Source: Carya illinoinensis (Eukaryota; Streptophyta; Magnoliopsida; Fagales; Juglandaceae). Taken from it: 64,000 nucleotides of DNA. Below the pieces are notes generated by a model. That model was not told the DNA's origin, did not search any database, and saw only the letters and a list, made by a program, of their open reading frames with translations. A program made the position numbers and the translations under genes. Below, in pieces: positions 23,301-36,420 of the stretch; the stretch's first letter is position 1, and each line of letters begins with the position of its first letter. The stretch lies in assembly GCF_018687715.1 (NCBI RefSeq), contig NC_056752.1, forward strand, positions 44,352,501 through 44,416,500. The letters run 5' to 3'.

Positions 23301-26300
23301 TTTGTTCATTTACCTTTTCTTATTCAACTTTGAGATGGAGGAATTTGCATCTCTGCTTGCAATAAGAATCTGAAAAACCAATATTATAAGAATAAATTTT
23401 TTTTGGAGTTCTACATTATTGCTTTTTGGAGGATTGGGTCAGATTCAGGTCAATTTATCTCACCATAAAAAGATTTAGAAGACCCTCTCTTTTATCAACA
23501 AAAGAAAAATCTCCGTTTATATATGCATCTGCAAGGCCTAAATCAGCCCGTGTCATTACCTGGGCAAAGAAATATAGTGCTTGTCAGTGGTGGTGGTATA
23601 TTCTGCAATATAAATAAAGTAATTCTAAATCTTGAATGCCAGAATAATGTACTGTATATTCTTTGAACTTTAAAAAATTATCTTGATCCTTTCCACTCTA
23701 CCTGGCATGTGACCCTTCAGGAAAATACCGGGTATAAATTTATAGTACGCACCTTCCAGTAGAATTGGGGACTATGAACTCTCAAAACGGTTCTCAGCGA
23801 ACATTTTTTCATGGTTCCTTCAAAGTTGAATACCGTGCCACCTTCCTCCAATAGACTGATACCACAAGGCAAAATATATCAAATTTCCATTGAAAACAAA
23901 CTTAATCACCATAAAAATGTGAACGGAAATATAATGCAGAGTGAGATGAGTGTTAAGACCAAGACACTGATAGTCAAAGATGCAGTCTGCATTATAGAAG
24001 ATATAAATAGTAAAATAAGACAGTCTTATCAAATGTAATGTCGAATAATAGCTTAGCTAAGCACTTCTATGATGCGATTTGAAGTTTTAAAAAGTGGAAA
24101 AAGGTGTGAGGACCTGCAGTTCGGGGAAAAAGGTGTAGCATCGTAAGCAGTATTTCAATAAGAGATACAATGGTACACTTCACTAATCCGTTATTGCTGC
24201 CAGTTTGCCTGAATAACGTCCATTATATTTTGATAGTACTAGTGAACAAAAACCCCCTTATCATTAAGAAAAAAATTCCCAAGATGCATAATCTAGTGCC
24301 GCCTACTTTAACCAAAAAGCAAAAAATCCAAACTGTCAAAGTAAGCGGATGGAGTGTCAGTGATTAAGTCCCATGTCTTGTGACAGTAACAAAAGTGAGT
24401 AGTTGATATAACCGAGCCAAATCCATATGCTTAAGATATTTGTTAAGGCATCCCCAAATGTGATATAAGGACTTCCCTTGAGGACTTCCTTAGGTAGGTA
24501 TCTTCCAGTAACACCTCCTCCGTGATATTGAACCCTTTGCCTTAGAAGTTTCACTAGGGTGAAAAAAGAAAAAAAAAAAAAAAAAAAAAACACTTCAGAT
24601 GAAATATATTTCTCCAAACTCAATCTTTTCCAGCTTTTATAACAAGCAGAACATTTTTAGCACTTTGATAGGCTTCAGCATCTCACTATAAACCCAGGTG
24701 ATGGATACATACTAGTTAATACTGAATTGATTTTCAGTACATAGAGAAGGGTCTTACAATCCTTGATGAACGTCTATATAATACTGCAATGAGGCAAACC
24801 ACTGGTATAAATATGTTAAGATGATCTATAATTGCCACTAAGAGTAAACTCACATTACACATCCAGCTGAGATATAATGTCCAAGGAACCTGGTGACAGA
24901 AAGGCGCGCCCCCATTTCTATCAGAGAAGGTACCATGTGTTTTGCGTTGCTCAAAAGAGCACAACTTTTTCCAAGCATACCATGGGCAGCAGCCATGCCA
25001 GCCTGCCAAGAAGATACGTAGTAAGATGCATTCAACCAACTATATAGTTCTGGGAAAGAAAAATACTGCATAGAAAGCTACAGGTTTGGCCACCATTATT
25101 CCCTAAGGCTTGGGTGTTCTATGTAAGAAGTACATCCTAGACGAGGAACAATCTTTGGTCACCTTGTTACATCATATATTGTTATAACTCAGAAATTATT
25201 GACCACTAGTCGCTACCTTTAATCCATCCTCATGGAAACCATAACCTGACAAAATCCAAAACAAATACTCAGAAGACAGTAAATGTGAAGCGACTCCAAA
25301 TTTGTTAAAGACAGTAAAAATCAGCTCTCATTTCTGAAACTTCATATTACAGTATGGCATCTATTTGTAAGTCGGTCTCAGTATATGCATGAAAGTTCAC
25401 CTTGGTATGCCCCACAAAACCAAATTCCTCTCTTCCCTTGGATATGATCAAGCTCAAGTGAAGCTTTTGATGCAGCAACAGATGGGACTGGATGAGCAGT
25501 TGACCACTTAAGCATGGTACTTTTTGGTGTATGGTCTGGGTTGAGAGTCACAAGAAAAGGTAGATCTGTTTCACCAAGATTCTGCAAGCTCAAAATTTCC
25601 AGGATTTAATCATAGCATTAAACATTTCCTGATAGACTTATTTGCATGGAGACATCCCAATTTGACAATATAGTACAAGTTTAGTAAGCGAAATGTTATT
25701 CCTATGCAACAAGAATGATGCCATTTCTTTGTCTTATTATTTCACTAATAATTGTCTTTCCTTTCACACTTACAAGAAAATATGTCTTCTTATTTGCACA
25801 CATACCGTTGGATTTGGATATCCAGTTGGACTGAGGAGTTCAGTTTCTGGTGTGGCTATTGAAGCACCCTTCATTTAGCAGGTAAAATTATGATCTTTTG
25901 ACAGTGGATCCTTAAATCAATTTCTATGTCAAATATAATGGAGCTATTGTTCTAAAGGATTCGCAGTGACTGAGTTCAACAATCAGAAGCTCTAGGTTTA
26001 GGATGTGTTTTTGAAAAAGTTACCCTATTCTGTATTCCATTCTTGAATTTGCCAGGGGGTGGGACTTTCCATTATCACTTTGTTGTCGTCAACAATCTCA
26101 AACTTCTTTAACCCATTAGTACGACTAAAAAGGAAATTAGTAGCCGTGCAATATCATTTTAATGTACTCAACTATATGTGAGGTGGAAATACAACTCCAG
26201 TAGGATTAACATGCACAAAGTCTACTGTTTGAAGGATCCTATAAACTAATAATAAATTTAGATTTTCAACAAATGGAACATGTAACCAACCTGAAGCACG

Positions 26301-29300
26301 TTGAGCCAGTATGTCAAACATACTTTATTGTCTCTACTTCCAAGAAAATTCCATGCACTCCATGCTGCTTGGTTTGTGGGCATTAAACTTTTGTCTCGAT
26401 GAAGGAAAATATCACTGCAAATAGAGAATTAAAGGATGATTTGGCATTTTAACCTGCTTCACCATGGCCGAGGACAGTGCCATCCATCTTAGCAGCTCAT
26501 TTTTTTGAAAACTTGTCATGTAAGAGTACAATCACGATTGTAGTTCTTATATAGGCCTGGAGTAACTTCTAAATATTAAGCTCGGGAAGTATACAGTCAC
26601 TATCTTTCAAAGGCGGAAAACAAAATGGAACCATTTTTTTCTTAAAAAAGGGACAGAATTAACAAATTAATAGATGGATTCAGATTAATTCAAATAAGAT
26701 CCTTTAACACCGCATCTCATGTTCAAAATACCAGCATCTCATCCATTCCCAATAGTCAATTGAAATTCTACATACGGAATAACAATTAGTATTCTTCTCT
26801 CATTTTTCTGAAATAGAAGGTAAAGTTATGAATTATGTTTAGTTTTTTCTATTTACAGTGAGAGGATGGGCCCATCTAGTGCAGATTATTAGGGAGAGGA
26901 GAGAATGTACCTGTAGACATATTGAAAAGCACCAAGTATTCTCATTTCATCAAAAGTTGTTTGCCGTCCTAATATTTTCAAAGCATCAGGGGCATGGACA
27001 GCCAGTATGCAGCCATTGTATGTTTCTTCGGAACCATCTCCACAGATTATAGTGCAACCTGCAAAACCTCTAATAAAGTTAATTAAAATTGATCAAGAAA
27101 GATTATATTGATTCCTTTGTGTACCCCTCTATTGAAGTCAATTCAATTAACTTATATCCTATCACTCTAGATACTCTAGTTCAGACATTTTTCTATGTGC
27201 TCTTATTCTGTTTCATTCCACATCGATATGACTAGCAGAACTGAAAACTGGTAACAATACCTTAAAATAACATTTGAATGAGTACATCAATTTCTCATTA
27301 CATATCAGAAAAATATATACTTCCTGATCATTTGAAAACAAATAAAACAAAAGAGAAAAAGAGGGGAGTGAAAATATGTAACTAATTACTCACCCTCATC
27401 ATTTGATACAACTGACTGTACCTCAGAACTAGTTCTAATTTGACAACATTTATTCTCTAGCACTTCTCTGACCTGATTTTATTTAGAGAAAAAAAAAAAT
27501 CAGTTTAAAACAAAATGTAATTCACATGGCACATAAGCAATTTCATTTTTTTCCCAAGATCATGTTAGCACCTTCTTTACATAACAATGTGAACGCCATC
27601 TGACAGTTAGCCATTGTGGACGGCCAAAGATCTGCAGAGAGCATTCAACTAGGAAACAATTAAAATCAACGTGGATGACTCCAGCTCCAGAAACATTGAA
27701 GAAATTGTAGAAAATGATCACGCCATTTTATGCAATAAACACCCACACATAAACAAGCCATATATACTACTAGTTTATAACTTTATACCATACACACGTC
27801 TATACTCAAACCTACAAAATATCCTCAAAAAGAAGATTTCTACCTGAAGGAGATGATGATTTCGACAAAATGAAAGAATAGAGAAAGCTGAAAAGCTCAT
27901 AACTCCTTCTGAAGGGCAGGACCAAATTGAACCACAAATTGGAATCTATAAAAGTACAACTTTTCACTGTCATTAAGTAACAAAATGATGATCTATAAAT
28001 GAGAGGAGGTTAAGGTTGTAACAGAATACAGTGCATTAGGAATCTCACAAGATAAGCTTCCCGAAACAATTTAGAGTAACCCCGTGAATAGATAAACTGT
28101 CCCAAAGTTTCATTGCGATCAATGTCTGGATTGTTTTCAAGCAACTCAAGATAACTGCAATAAATATTTATGTACAAATATTCAGCTCTATCCCTATCTT
28201 CATCTCTTTCAAAACATTCTCAACAGTGATATCCTATATATTCTTCTTCCCACGAAAAGAAAAATTATTGTCTAAACTTTGAAAAGTGGATGACTTACCT
28301 TAGAACATCATGCTTAAACTTTACGATTTCTCTGAGCATTTGCCAAAAGTATGGATTTATAGCATTCTTCTTTTGTGCAAACAAACTCGACAAACCATTT
28401 AGGCTTCCCCATTCACAGCCCTGGCCTTTGTCTAAGCTCACTGAGAACGACATATCTGATGCCTCCATATCAACTCCAAGACTCTCAAAGAACTCCATCA
28501 TATTTGGATATGTCACCTGTCCAATTTCCAAATTCTTAATCAAAAGGAAAATGGCCTTTGGAAGATACGGTATGTCTTCCTCCCATAAACACAGAACGGA
28601 GGATAAGGCCATGCTTATGCTATTCATGGATTGAGATGAGGCTGGAATGCCATAGGAATGGTGGCAGCAAATGCAACCTTCTATCCACATGAGAAACCAG
28701 AAACATCTCAATGCTGCCTGGTTAGGCACTCGTTCAATCAGAAAGTATTTTAGTTATGAATACGGGTTCCAATTGAGTTCATCAAATAGACATCTCTTGT
28801 CAAATTATTATTTAATTGTTCATGCTTTAGGGTACCTTAACTTCACAAAAAAGGAAACCTTCTCTAGTGCTCATCCGCATAGACTTAAACACAAATATCA
28901 CTTGCTTTCCCTGCAATTTATTGTTTCGATAATGCTCTTTCACAAGAATTCCCATTGTAATTGTTTTCCTCCTTGACACACTGTCAAGTATTTATGACCA
29001 AACATCAAGTGTAATATACCAAGCAGCTTACATTATAATAGCTGACAGCTCTGGATAATCATTTCAAATTAATTTAATTACAAACTATATGCAAGGAAGT
29101 CAATGATATTCCTCATCAGCCATAAACCACCCCATCAATAATTGGAGCAACTATGTTTTAAAGAAGTTCTAAGCATGATACAGGGACATGATCAAGTCTT
29201 TTCAACTCAATTTTCCTTTTAATCCAATCAACTACGTTTGATTTCCAGTCACGGGAAACATGACTTTTCTTTCTCTTTCTCCGACATTATTAAATTTTTC

Positions 29301-30222
29301 TAGATTTATTATTTACGTGTACCAAATTGTAACACGTCACATTTGTTTTGGGGTCATGTGCACGTTATGGTATACTACCTTTAGAGAAACAAAAAGATAG
29401 CATGGGGTTTCGAAAGAAACATCCACAGAAAGAAATACTTTTAGGCTCCTAGCAACTTCTCGTTGCAGATTTCCAAGAGGAAAATGACAATACTCGGCAT
29501 TGTCCTTATTCCTTCACGTTGGTCACCTCAAGTTGCAAGCCTCTCTTGTCGCACTGTCACACACTTTCTGGAAATTAAAACATTCATTATTTTAAGTTAT
29601 TCCGCGATTACGTAATCAAGGTGGCTTGGAATGGTTCCCCATATTTTATAATTAGAAAAATTCTACTATGCCGTCTTATCGTTCCAGTTGACCACTTAAT
29701 TAATTAAAAAAATTATTTAATAATTAAAAACATAATTTTTAGTGCATTAATATTTTTTTTATTTTTTAAAAATATTTAAATATATTAAAAAAATCAAAAA
29801 ATACAAATTTCAAAAAGTCTTGACGGTCAAATGAAGCGTGCAATTATATGTTTCGGATTTATAATAATATCTTCATATTTTAATTGAAAGGTTTTTCCCC
29901 TTTGGAATTCTTGTTTTCTCCCGTGCGATGTGTGGTTGTAAATGTAACAAAAGCGTAGAGATATCGTTACCTCCGATTAGTGTCACTGAGGTCTGAGTAA
30001 TAGAAATGTCTAAAGAAGGAAAAAGGAACCATTACTTACACGATTGAAGACCATGAAGCCAAGGTCTAAATCAACGCCGTCGAAGTTCACGGTCTTGGCA
30101 TGGCCGCCCAAGTACTCCTCCTTCTCGTACAGCACCACATCCACCCCGGCTTTGGCCAGAACATACGCCGAAACCAACCCACTAATACCAGCACCAATTA
30201 CTGCCACTCTCATCTTCGACAT
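20318..30222 (-). CDS. CPA-FAS: Cyclopropane-fatty-acyl-phospholipid synthase, plant bifunctional type, 24 exons, 868 aa
   Basis: Adds a methylene group from S-adenosylmethionine across the double bond of membrane phospholipid acyl chains. The N-terminal half is a FAD-dependent amine-oxidase-like domain with dinucleotide-binding motif VAVIGAGISGLVSAY in exon 1. The C-terminal half is the methyltransferase, with SAM motif VLEIGCGWGSLAIE and CEMLEAVGHE. Exons from the 5' end: 30040-30222, 28299-28516, 28049-28154, 27844-27945, 27572-27631, 27394-27472, 26911-27058, 26291-26414, 25401-25581, 25217-25245, 24854-25002, 23753-23855, 23464-23559, 23314-23369, 23072-23195, 22538-22600, 22380-22439, 22121-22282, 21609-21682, 21442-21535, 21156-21292, 20998-21078, 20503-20608, 20318-20389. 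All introns are GT-AG, phases agree, and the total of 2607 nt is divisible by three with no internal stop. Length matches plant enzymes of about 865 aa. The start at 30222 (MSKMRV) or 30213 (MRV) is undecided. It appears functional. Whether it makes dihydrosterculic acid at significant levels cannot be told from sequence. Confidence 0.93.
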
Positions 30223-30971
30223 TATCCTTTCTCTGCACTGACTCAAATTCCACATAAACATCGATCCTAAGATACTTACGTACAGAATAGAGAGAAAATG
30301 AGGGAGACAAAAGTTTGGAAGAGTGTTCGATAGTACTAGTGCTGGTGAAAAGGTCAATTCTTTATGGAAAACAACAAATTTACTAAGAGCATTAACTGAG
30401 TTAAAATAATTTGTTCATGAACCAGGTTGGAGATTAACCAACAATAAGGGAAAAAGGTAGAACTTGGGTGCTTGTTAATTCCGAAGATTGTTTCTCAACA
30501 TAGAATTTATTTATTTACCTTTCAAATGGAAATAGGCATCGGTCTCATAATCTTTCAGGCTACAAGGATTTTTGTTTTCATCATTTTCTTCAGCATATTT
30601 GGTTATAAGAGTGAGAGTATAAACCAGACAGAGATAAAGGAAGTATTAATGGTGGTATCCTTGAAATCTATTGACACTAAAAACATACCTCAATGCTTCA
30701 AATCCCAACCCGGGGAACCAAACGCCAAGAGCTCCTCAGACAAATGGCATTCACTCTAAAACCCGTCCAGTCCCACCAATCAGAACTCTAGCTATCTCTT
30801 TCTGCACAGTGATTGAAGGAGCATATAATAGTGCAGAACTGTGTCGAACCCAAAGAGACGGAAAATTAAATAGAAAGAAAAAGAGAAGAAGCAGTACTTT
30901 CTTGGTGTCTCTGAAACTTCTCCTGCTCAGTAGGTAAGCTAGAGAACTAATTATATATATATATATATATA
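30223..30971. promoter_or_regulatory. Upstream region of CPA-FAS, no clear core promoter
   Basis: About 750 bp upstream of the CPA-FAS start. I see no convincing TATA box at the expected spacing. A GTAAGT-like donor about 40 bp upstream of the ATG could indicate a 5'-UTR intron, but this is only a motif match. A TA run lies at 30951-30973. Confidence 0.3.
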
Positions 30972-31143
30972 TAAAAATGATATTTGTAGTTGTGGTTGTG
31001 CAAGCAACGTGCAATCGTTTTGAAAAAAATAAATTAATATAGGACCTAAATGAAAAAAAACTAACTTTTTAATTGTGGACTCCACTCTTTTTCAAAGCGA
31101 TTGTACGGCGTTTGCAATTCCACAACTGTATGTAGCATTACTC
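30972..31143 (+). mobile_element. 172-bp foldback MITE, copy 2 of 3
   Basis: Ends TAAAAATGATATTTGTAG...GTATGTAGCATTACTC, inserted in a TA repeat. It is flanked by ATATATATA on both sides, a 9-bp duplication whose value is limited by the TA-rich target. Inner arms CAATCGTTTTGAAAAAAATA and CTTTTTCAAAGCGATTG form a long inverted pair. Exactly the same length as copy 3 at 48383. Confidence 0.85.
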
Positions 31144-31159
31144 ATATATATATATTACA

Positions 31160-31365
31160 TAATATTCTACACTACACATTTTATATATTAAAATATTATT
31201 TTTTATTTTTTTTATTTTTTATTTCATTTTATTCTTATTAAACTAATTAAATTATTTTATTTATCATCCACACACTACATATTTATTATAGAAAAAATAA
31301 AAAAAAATAAATAAATAAATATGATGTGTGAAGTGTAAGGATGACAAAAAGAATTTTCCTATATA
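31160..31365 (+). mobile_element. AT-rich MITE, family with GATGACAAAAAGAATTTT end
   Basis: Contains TTTTATATATTAAAATATTATTTTTTA and ends GTGTGAAGTGTAAGGATGACAAAAAGAATTTT. The reverse complement of the copy at 62950-63135 shows the same order of phrases (AGAAAAATTCTTCTTATTATTCTCACATCACACTT and the ATTAAAATATT core). No target duplication was resolved. Confidence 0.5.
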
Positions 31366-32221
31366 TATACGCAGATACAGTCCATGATCACGTGCTTGCA
31401 TACGGGTAGAATACTACGGCCACCACGTCGTATCGCAGAACTCGTTTGCTAAAAATTTCCTGCGGATGCATTGTTGGATCCACAATAACGCAATACGTTG
31501 ATTGAGCTTTAACCACAAAGTACTTGTTTTCTCGAGATTTTACGCATTAATCCTTTATATTATCCCCACTGACAGCTTGTTTTTCTTTGGCTATTTAAGA
31601 AATTTGTGTGCTAAATCATCATTTTTTTTACACAGTTGTCGACAAATCTTGATGTTATGCGGAGTTGATATTAATACACGTAGCAGATAGTTTTATTTAT
31701 AAAATTTACTTTTATATTTTGTTGGAAATAGTTTTTTTCTAAATTCAGTTGAAGAAAATTTCTTCAAACCCATTTATAAAAATTATAAGTGTTTTTCTTC
31801 TTTATTTCTCAAATATTTAACATATATTGTGAGAATTTATTTTTTAAAAAAAAGTTAATTACAAAATTTTTTATAAAAATAAATTTATAAATTTACTATC
31901 TTAATATAATATATTAATTTATAAAATTATTTTATTATAAAATAGATCTAAAATATTATATAAAAATATGTTTATTTATATATTTATTTTTATAATAAAA
32001 ATTTGACTAAAGAATTAGTTTTTTTAATTTTGTAGAGAATCACTACCAAATATTCAATTTGAACAGAGGTTGATCAACTTGATTGGGGCCCACCTGTCGG
32101 TGAAAGTGCTTGCCGTGTGACCAGGTGATGAGCTACGAGCCGGTCTCGTAAAACTACGCCAAGGGGGCATCCCTGACTTTCATAAATGAGGGTGCCGTGC
32201 CTCCTATTTCAACACTCATGG
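31366..32221. other. AT-rich intergenic sequence, no gene seen
   Basis: Short T-rich and A-rich tracts with no domain-bearing frame. Unassigned. Confidence 0.4.
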
Positions 32222-35200
32222 AGTGTAAACCCCCATGGATGGGTCCGAAATTAATTTCTGTTATTTAAAATTATTTTCAATAACATAATATATACACTTT
32301 AAATATTTCATAAATTTAAGTTTATTTAATCAAAATTAAATATATATATATATATATATATATAATTCCTTCCCAGAGACCCCAACATAATAAACTAAAA
32401 TCTCTATAAAAATTCAAAAATATCCACGTGTCAAAATACTCAAATCAACATAAAATAATAAATCTATTGAATATGACTCTATAGTAATTAAAGTACTATC
32501 TTTATATTTAATCCACTATGCTCACATAGTCTGTCTCATGCTTGTTAGTCCGAATCTTCAATTTAAACATCCAAAATATCTAAAAATATTGTGGAGATAA
32601 AGGTTAAATTATCAACAATTCAGTAAGCATTGAACATATACTAATATGTAAATATGAATCATTTACAAATTTCAGAATGCAGAACAAAATATTTAGTTTC
32701 AAAATTATAGAACAGAACATGTTATTAAATTATTAGAATGAAAGTTCAGAATATACTCATATTCTAAAGTCATTTGGCATAACATAACTGAACATTATCA
32801 TCATATCATCTCATATCATATCATATCATATCAAAATAGATACCATGTTTAACCCCCGTTGTAGGTTGTGCTATACTCGGTGGCCAAATCGGGCAGAGAC
32901 AGAAATGAATCTTCCACTTATTATTCTCGAAAATCCCAAGTATGCACACAGAAAAGATCACATAAAACATCACTTTGTTTTCAAAATCAATGCACTTAGA
33001 GACAGAGAAGTTGGTACCAACTCAAATAGAGGCCACAGTTTTATACCCATGGTAAGGTCAGAGAAGAGTTAAAACAGAGCTAGATATAGAATCAAAATGT
33101 CATGTCAAAAATTTTCATATGTCACATCATATCAAATAGAGTATTGAACAAAATCATATCATTTTGACATTTTCACATAATCAAAACAGATTCAGAGCAT
33201 ATTTTCGTAATCAAAATAGATTTAGAGCATTGTTTTGTAGTTATGCCAAAAAAATTCAAATTTTATATTCGCTCTTTTTGCACAAGTTAGAAACAGAATA
33301 CCAAAACTTTGTTAATATCTACACCAGTTATGACAAAAATATATTTCTCTTTTCTTATTCAGATACAATGAGTGATGCATAACAAAATGATCGAGGTTGT
33401 TTTCCAATTTTCTTTTCTCAACAAAAAGTACATATATTTCATAAATCAACATTTGCTTATCTCTTTTTATGCAAAATCTAGTACAGAAACCTCACTTACC
33501 TTAACTTTTTAATTTTTCTGAATTTTCCCACAACTATGCCTAATGAATATCAATCCTTACCTATAAAATAGAGACGTAACTTACTTAAATCCCTAATTTT
33601 CGTAACCCTAACATATTATCACTTTCCAAATTAATCAATATCCACTTAATTTCTCTGACTCATATATTAAACTCTAAATTATTTATGTAAAATAAAGTGT
33701 ATGGCTAACATATTTACCTAATTGAAACTAAGCCCGCGTAAAATACATCTACACTTAATATTCATGTAAATAATTCAAACTCAATTACAAGTCTATTTAA
33801 CTATCAAGCCCACATCAAGGTAGACTCAATATAAGTCCAGCCCAACATAAAGCAATCCAAGAAAGGCTTAACCGATTCAACTACAAGCTCTATGTAACAA
33901 TAACCCAGCCCAATTTAAAACCACAAGTTGAATCTGTTTTTAGGCTTTACAAAGGCTACACGATAGAGTAAGTGGAATTTTTGTAAAAACACTAACCTTG
34001 TAATACAGACTTATATTATAGAAATGTCACAAAAAGGCAAGCCATGTTTTCTAAGAATAACAAAGTCACAAGAGGAGAGCACCTTGCGGAGGAGGTCTTA
34101 GACTTACCAAGAGAAAAAATCACGACGACGAATCTGGGTGAAGATCAACAGCGTTGCAGCTAGAGGTAGCTTCTGATCATGGTGTAGTACAGGGAGAGAA
34201 GGGAGTTAGTTTTGGTAGTATCAAACCATGATGCAACGGAAAAGGAGGAGAGACAACTATTGTGGGCTTACTAAAGCAGTGCGAGGTGATAGAGGGTGGC
34301 TGTTAGCGGTTTCTATGGCAGCATAGGGTTGGGTATGGTTGTTCAGGGTGGTGCAAAGGTACCATGGCTGTGATGGACATCTGATTTACGGTGTAGATGA
34401 AACGTTGCGTTGATCAACATTATCAGTGGTACTCCAAGCTTTTTTGACATGCAACAATGGCCAGGTGTCTGATTTGAGTGGTGTAGGTGTCATTCAGCTT
34501 GCTGGCTTTTTTGTGGTGGCATTGGAGGGGTGCTTTTGTTTATGGGTGTAGGAAACAAGGTACGAGGAAGAGCCTTGCATGGTGGCTCTCGGGCGTGAGA
34601 CAACTCATTTTGGGTGGCAAATATGGGTTAGATCTGCATGGTAGGGGTGGGCAGCGGGGCCCCTCACCCTGCTACCTGGCCCTCGTTCGCCCCACCCCCG
34701 CATGGCAGAGCGGGCAACACCGCCCCGCCCTGCATTTAGTCCACCTAGCGGGGGCAGGGTGCGGGGAGGGCCCAACCCCGCCCCGCCCCCCTATATATTA
34801 TATATATAAACATAAATATTTATATATATATATATATATATACAAAAACATAAATATATGTTTATAGATATAAATACAAATACATCTATATATTTTATAA
34901 ATTATGTATATATAAATATATATATATATATATTACAATTTGTTAGACTTGTTTACAGAATATGTATTAGCAAATTTAAAAATTATATAGTTTAAAACTA
35001 TTACACTACAACTTACGTAAAATATACATTAGCAAATTTAAAAACTACATAATTTTTAAATTATAGTTATATTTACAAAATTTAAATTTATAATTTGGAT
35101 AAAAATATATATTTTTATCACTTTTAGATCTTTTTAGATCTATAAATAATTTTTAAATATAATAAAATGTAATTCATATTTAAAGTAAAAATGAAGCGGG

Positions 35201-35880
35201 ACGGGATACGATGCGGGGGCGGAGGACGGATGGGAAAACCCCACCCCCACACCATGCAGAGAGGGGTGCGGGGTGGGGTCTACCCAGCACCATATGGTGC
35301 AGGTAGTACCCTTACTGCATGGTGTGATGTTGGTTATTCTCAGTGTTGGAGCTGCTCAGGTTGTTCCCGTCAATTTCATGGTGATCTCTTGATTGATTTG
35401 GTTGTTTTTATTATAAAACAATGACTTGGAAAGGCTGGTGGCTTCCTCAATTCATGGTGGTGGTAAAGCTCACAGTGGCGTTATTGAGATTAAGGCTTGC
35501 AGAGGGTTAAATTGATTGAGTTGTTGTGTGGGGTGGATTGTAGGGGTCTTTGGTTGTTGGCTCAGAATTGAGTGGAGGTACGGCTGACTATGGTTTGGGA
35601 TATATACTGAGATGGCGTGAGGAGATGTGGCATTGAAAGATAGGAGGAGCGTAGAATTGTGATATGAATGGGAGAGAAAGTATTGGGAAGGAGAGAAAAA
35701 TGAGGGAGAAAAATATGGGGAAAAAAAGGAAACCGTCTGCGGTGGGGGAGAAAAGAGAAGGTAAAAAAATAAACTCACTTATCAGAAACGGCGTTGTTTT
35801 TCTCAGCTACTAAGCTTCTCTATGAGTCGGGGTCAAGATTGGGCCCGAGTGTTACATGGGGGTGCCCGAGTGTTACATCT
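32222..35880 (-). repeat. Non-coding repetitive region, possible LARD-like element, hosting a Mutator-like insertion
   Basis: It is bounded by similar opposing ends: TGTAAACCCCCATG at about 32225, and two copies of CCCGAGTGTTACAT at about 35848 and 35866 on the right. Read on the minus strand it has a leader-donor phrase TTGGTAAGTCTAAGACC near 34110, like the region at 260-450. There is no coding capacity. A (TCATA)n-like tract lies at 32800-32830. The class is inference from layout only. Confidence 0.3.
34643..35314. mobile_element. Non-autonomous Mutator-like element, GC-rich arms, copy 1 of the AGGGGTG family
   Basis: 672 bp flanked by a perfect 9-bp duplication CTGCATGGT at 34634-34642 and 35315-35323. 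The left end is AGGGGTGGGCAGCGGGG; the right end reads GTAGTACCCTTA. The subterminal arms are strongly GC-rich and self-complementary (GGGGCGGGG and CCCCGCCCC type) and enclose an AT-rich core with a long TA run. There is no transposase. The 126-aa open frame at 34487-34867 crosses its left arm and is not a gene. Confidence 0.8.
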
Positions 35881-36109
35881 CACAACCCAGCCTTCATGCT
35901 TGCATTAAATTCTCTATAATTTGGATAGTAAATCGGAGATGGTATTGATTCAAATAAATACAACATTATATATTATTATTTTTAATTCCCTTTTAATTTA
36001 TTGGTTTAAACTTTGAACCCCTACGCCTTACAATCAGTAATCGAGCTTACTTTTTTTTATTATTCTATTTAAAATATTGCCAACGGGGTATATCTTCTAT
36101 AGAAAACAA

Positions 36110-36336
36110 TGTTAAAATATCACTGTATTTTTAGGAATATTCTTTATGTATATTTTGTATTACTTTACAAGTCATAAGTTTGTTAGGATTCTTCTTTTAT
36201 TTTTTGTTCTCTGTCATGCCGAGGTAAGGCCTCAATTGTATAAAGTAGCCATTAAGGCATCATTGCATTTAGTACAACAAAAAAGAAATTCAGTGAAGAA
36301 ATATTCTTCCATACAACCGCCTTTTCATTTTTGTCA
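36110..36336 (+). repeat. 5' LTR of the copia element
   Basis: 227 bp, TG...CA ended. It shares with the 3' LTR the phrases GTATATTTTG, TTTGTTRGGATTCTT, ATGCCGAGGTAAGGCCTC and AAATTCAGTGAAGAAATATTC. It holds about 25 bp that the 3' copy lacks. Confidence 0.9.
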
Positions 36337-36420
36337 TGGTACCATAGCACTCTTGTAAAAAGAGTTTTCCTTTCCTCCCTTTTTCCTTTTTTTTTTTTTT
36401 CTCAATTTCCAAACACATTC

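Noticed and set aside
30010..30357. Upstream ATG at 30357 as the CPA-FAS start
   Set aside because: It would add about 45 residues with no resemblance to plant CPA-FAS N-termini, which begin next to MRVAVIGAG; 30222 or 30213 fits better.
34487..34867. 126-aa GC-rich frame resembling a small gene
   Set aside because: It crosses the boundary of a Mutator-like element with a perfect 9-bp duplication; composition is due to the fold-back arm.
36337..36350. tRNA-like sequence TGGTACCATAGCAC
   Set aside because: It directly follows the 5' LTR and is the copia primer-binding site for initiator methionine tRNA, not a tRNA gene.
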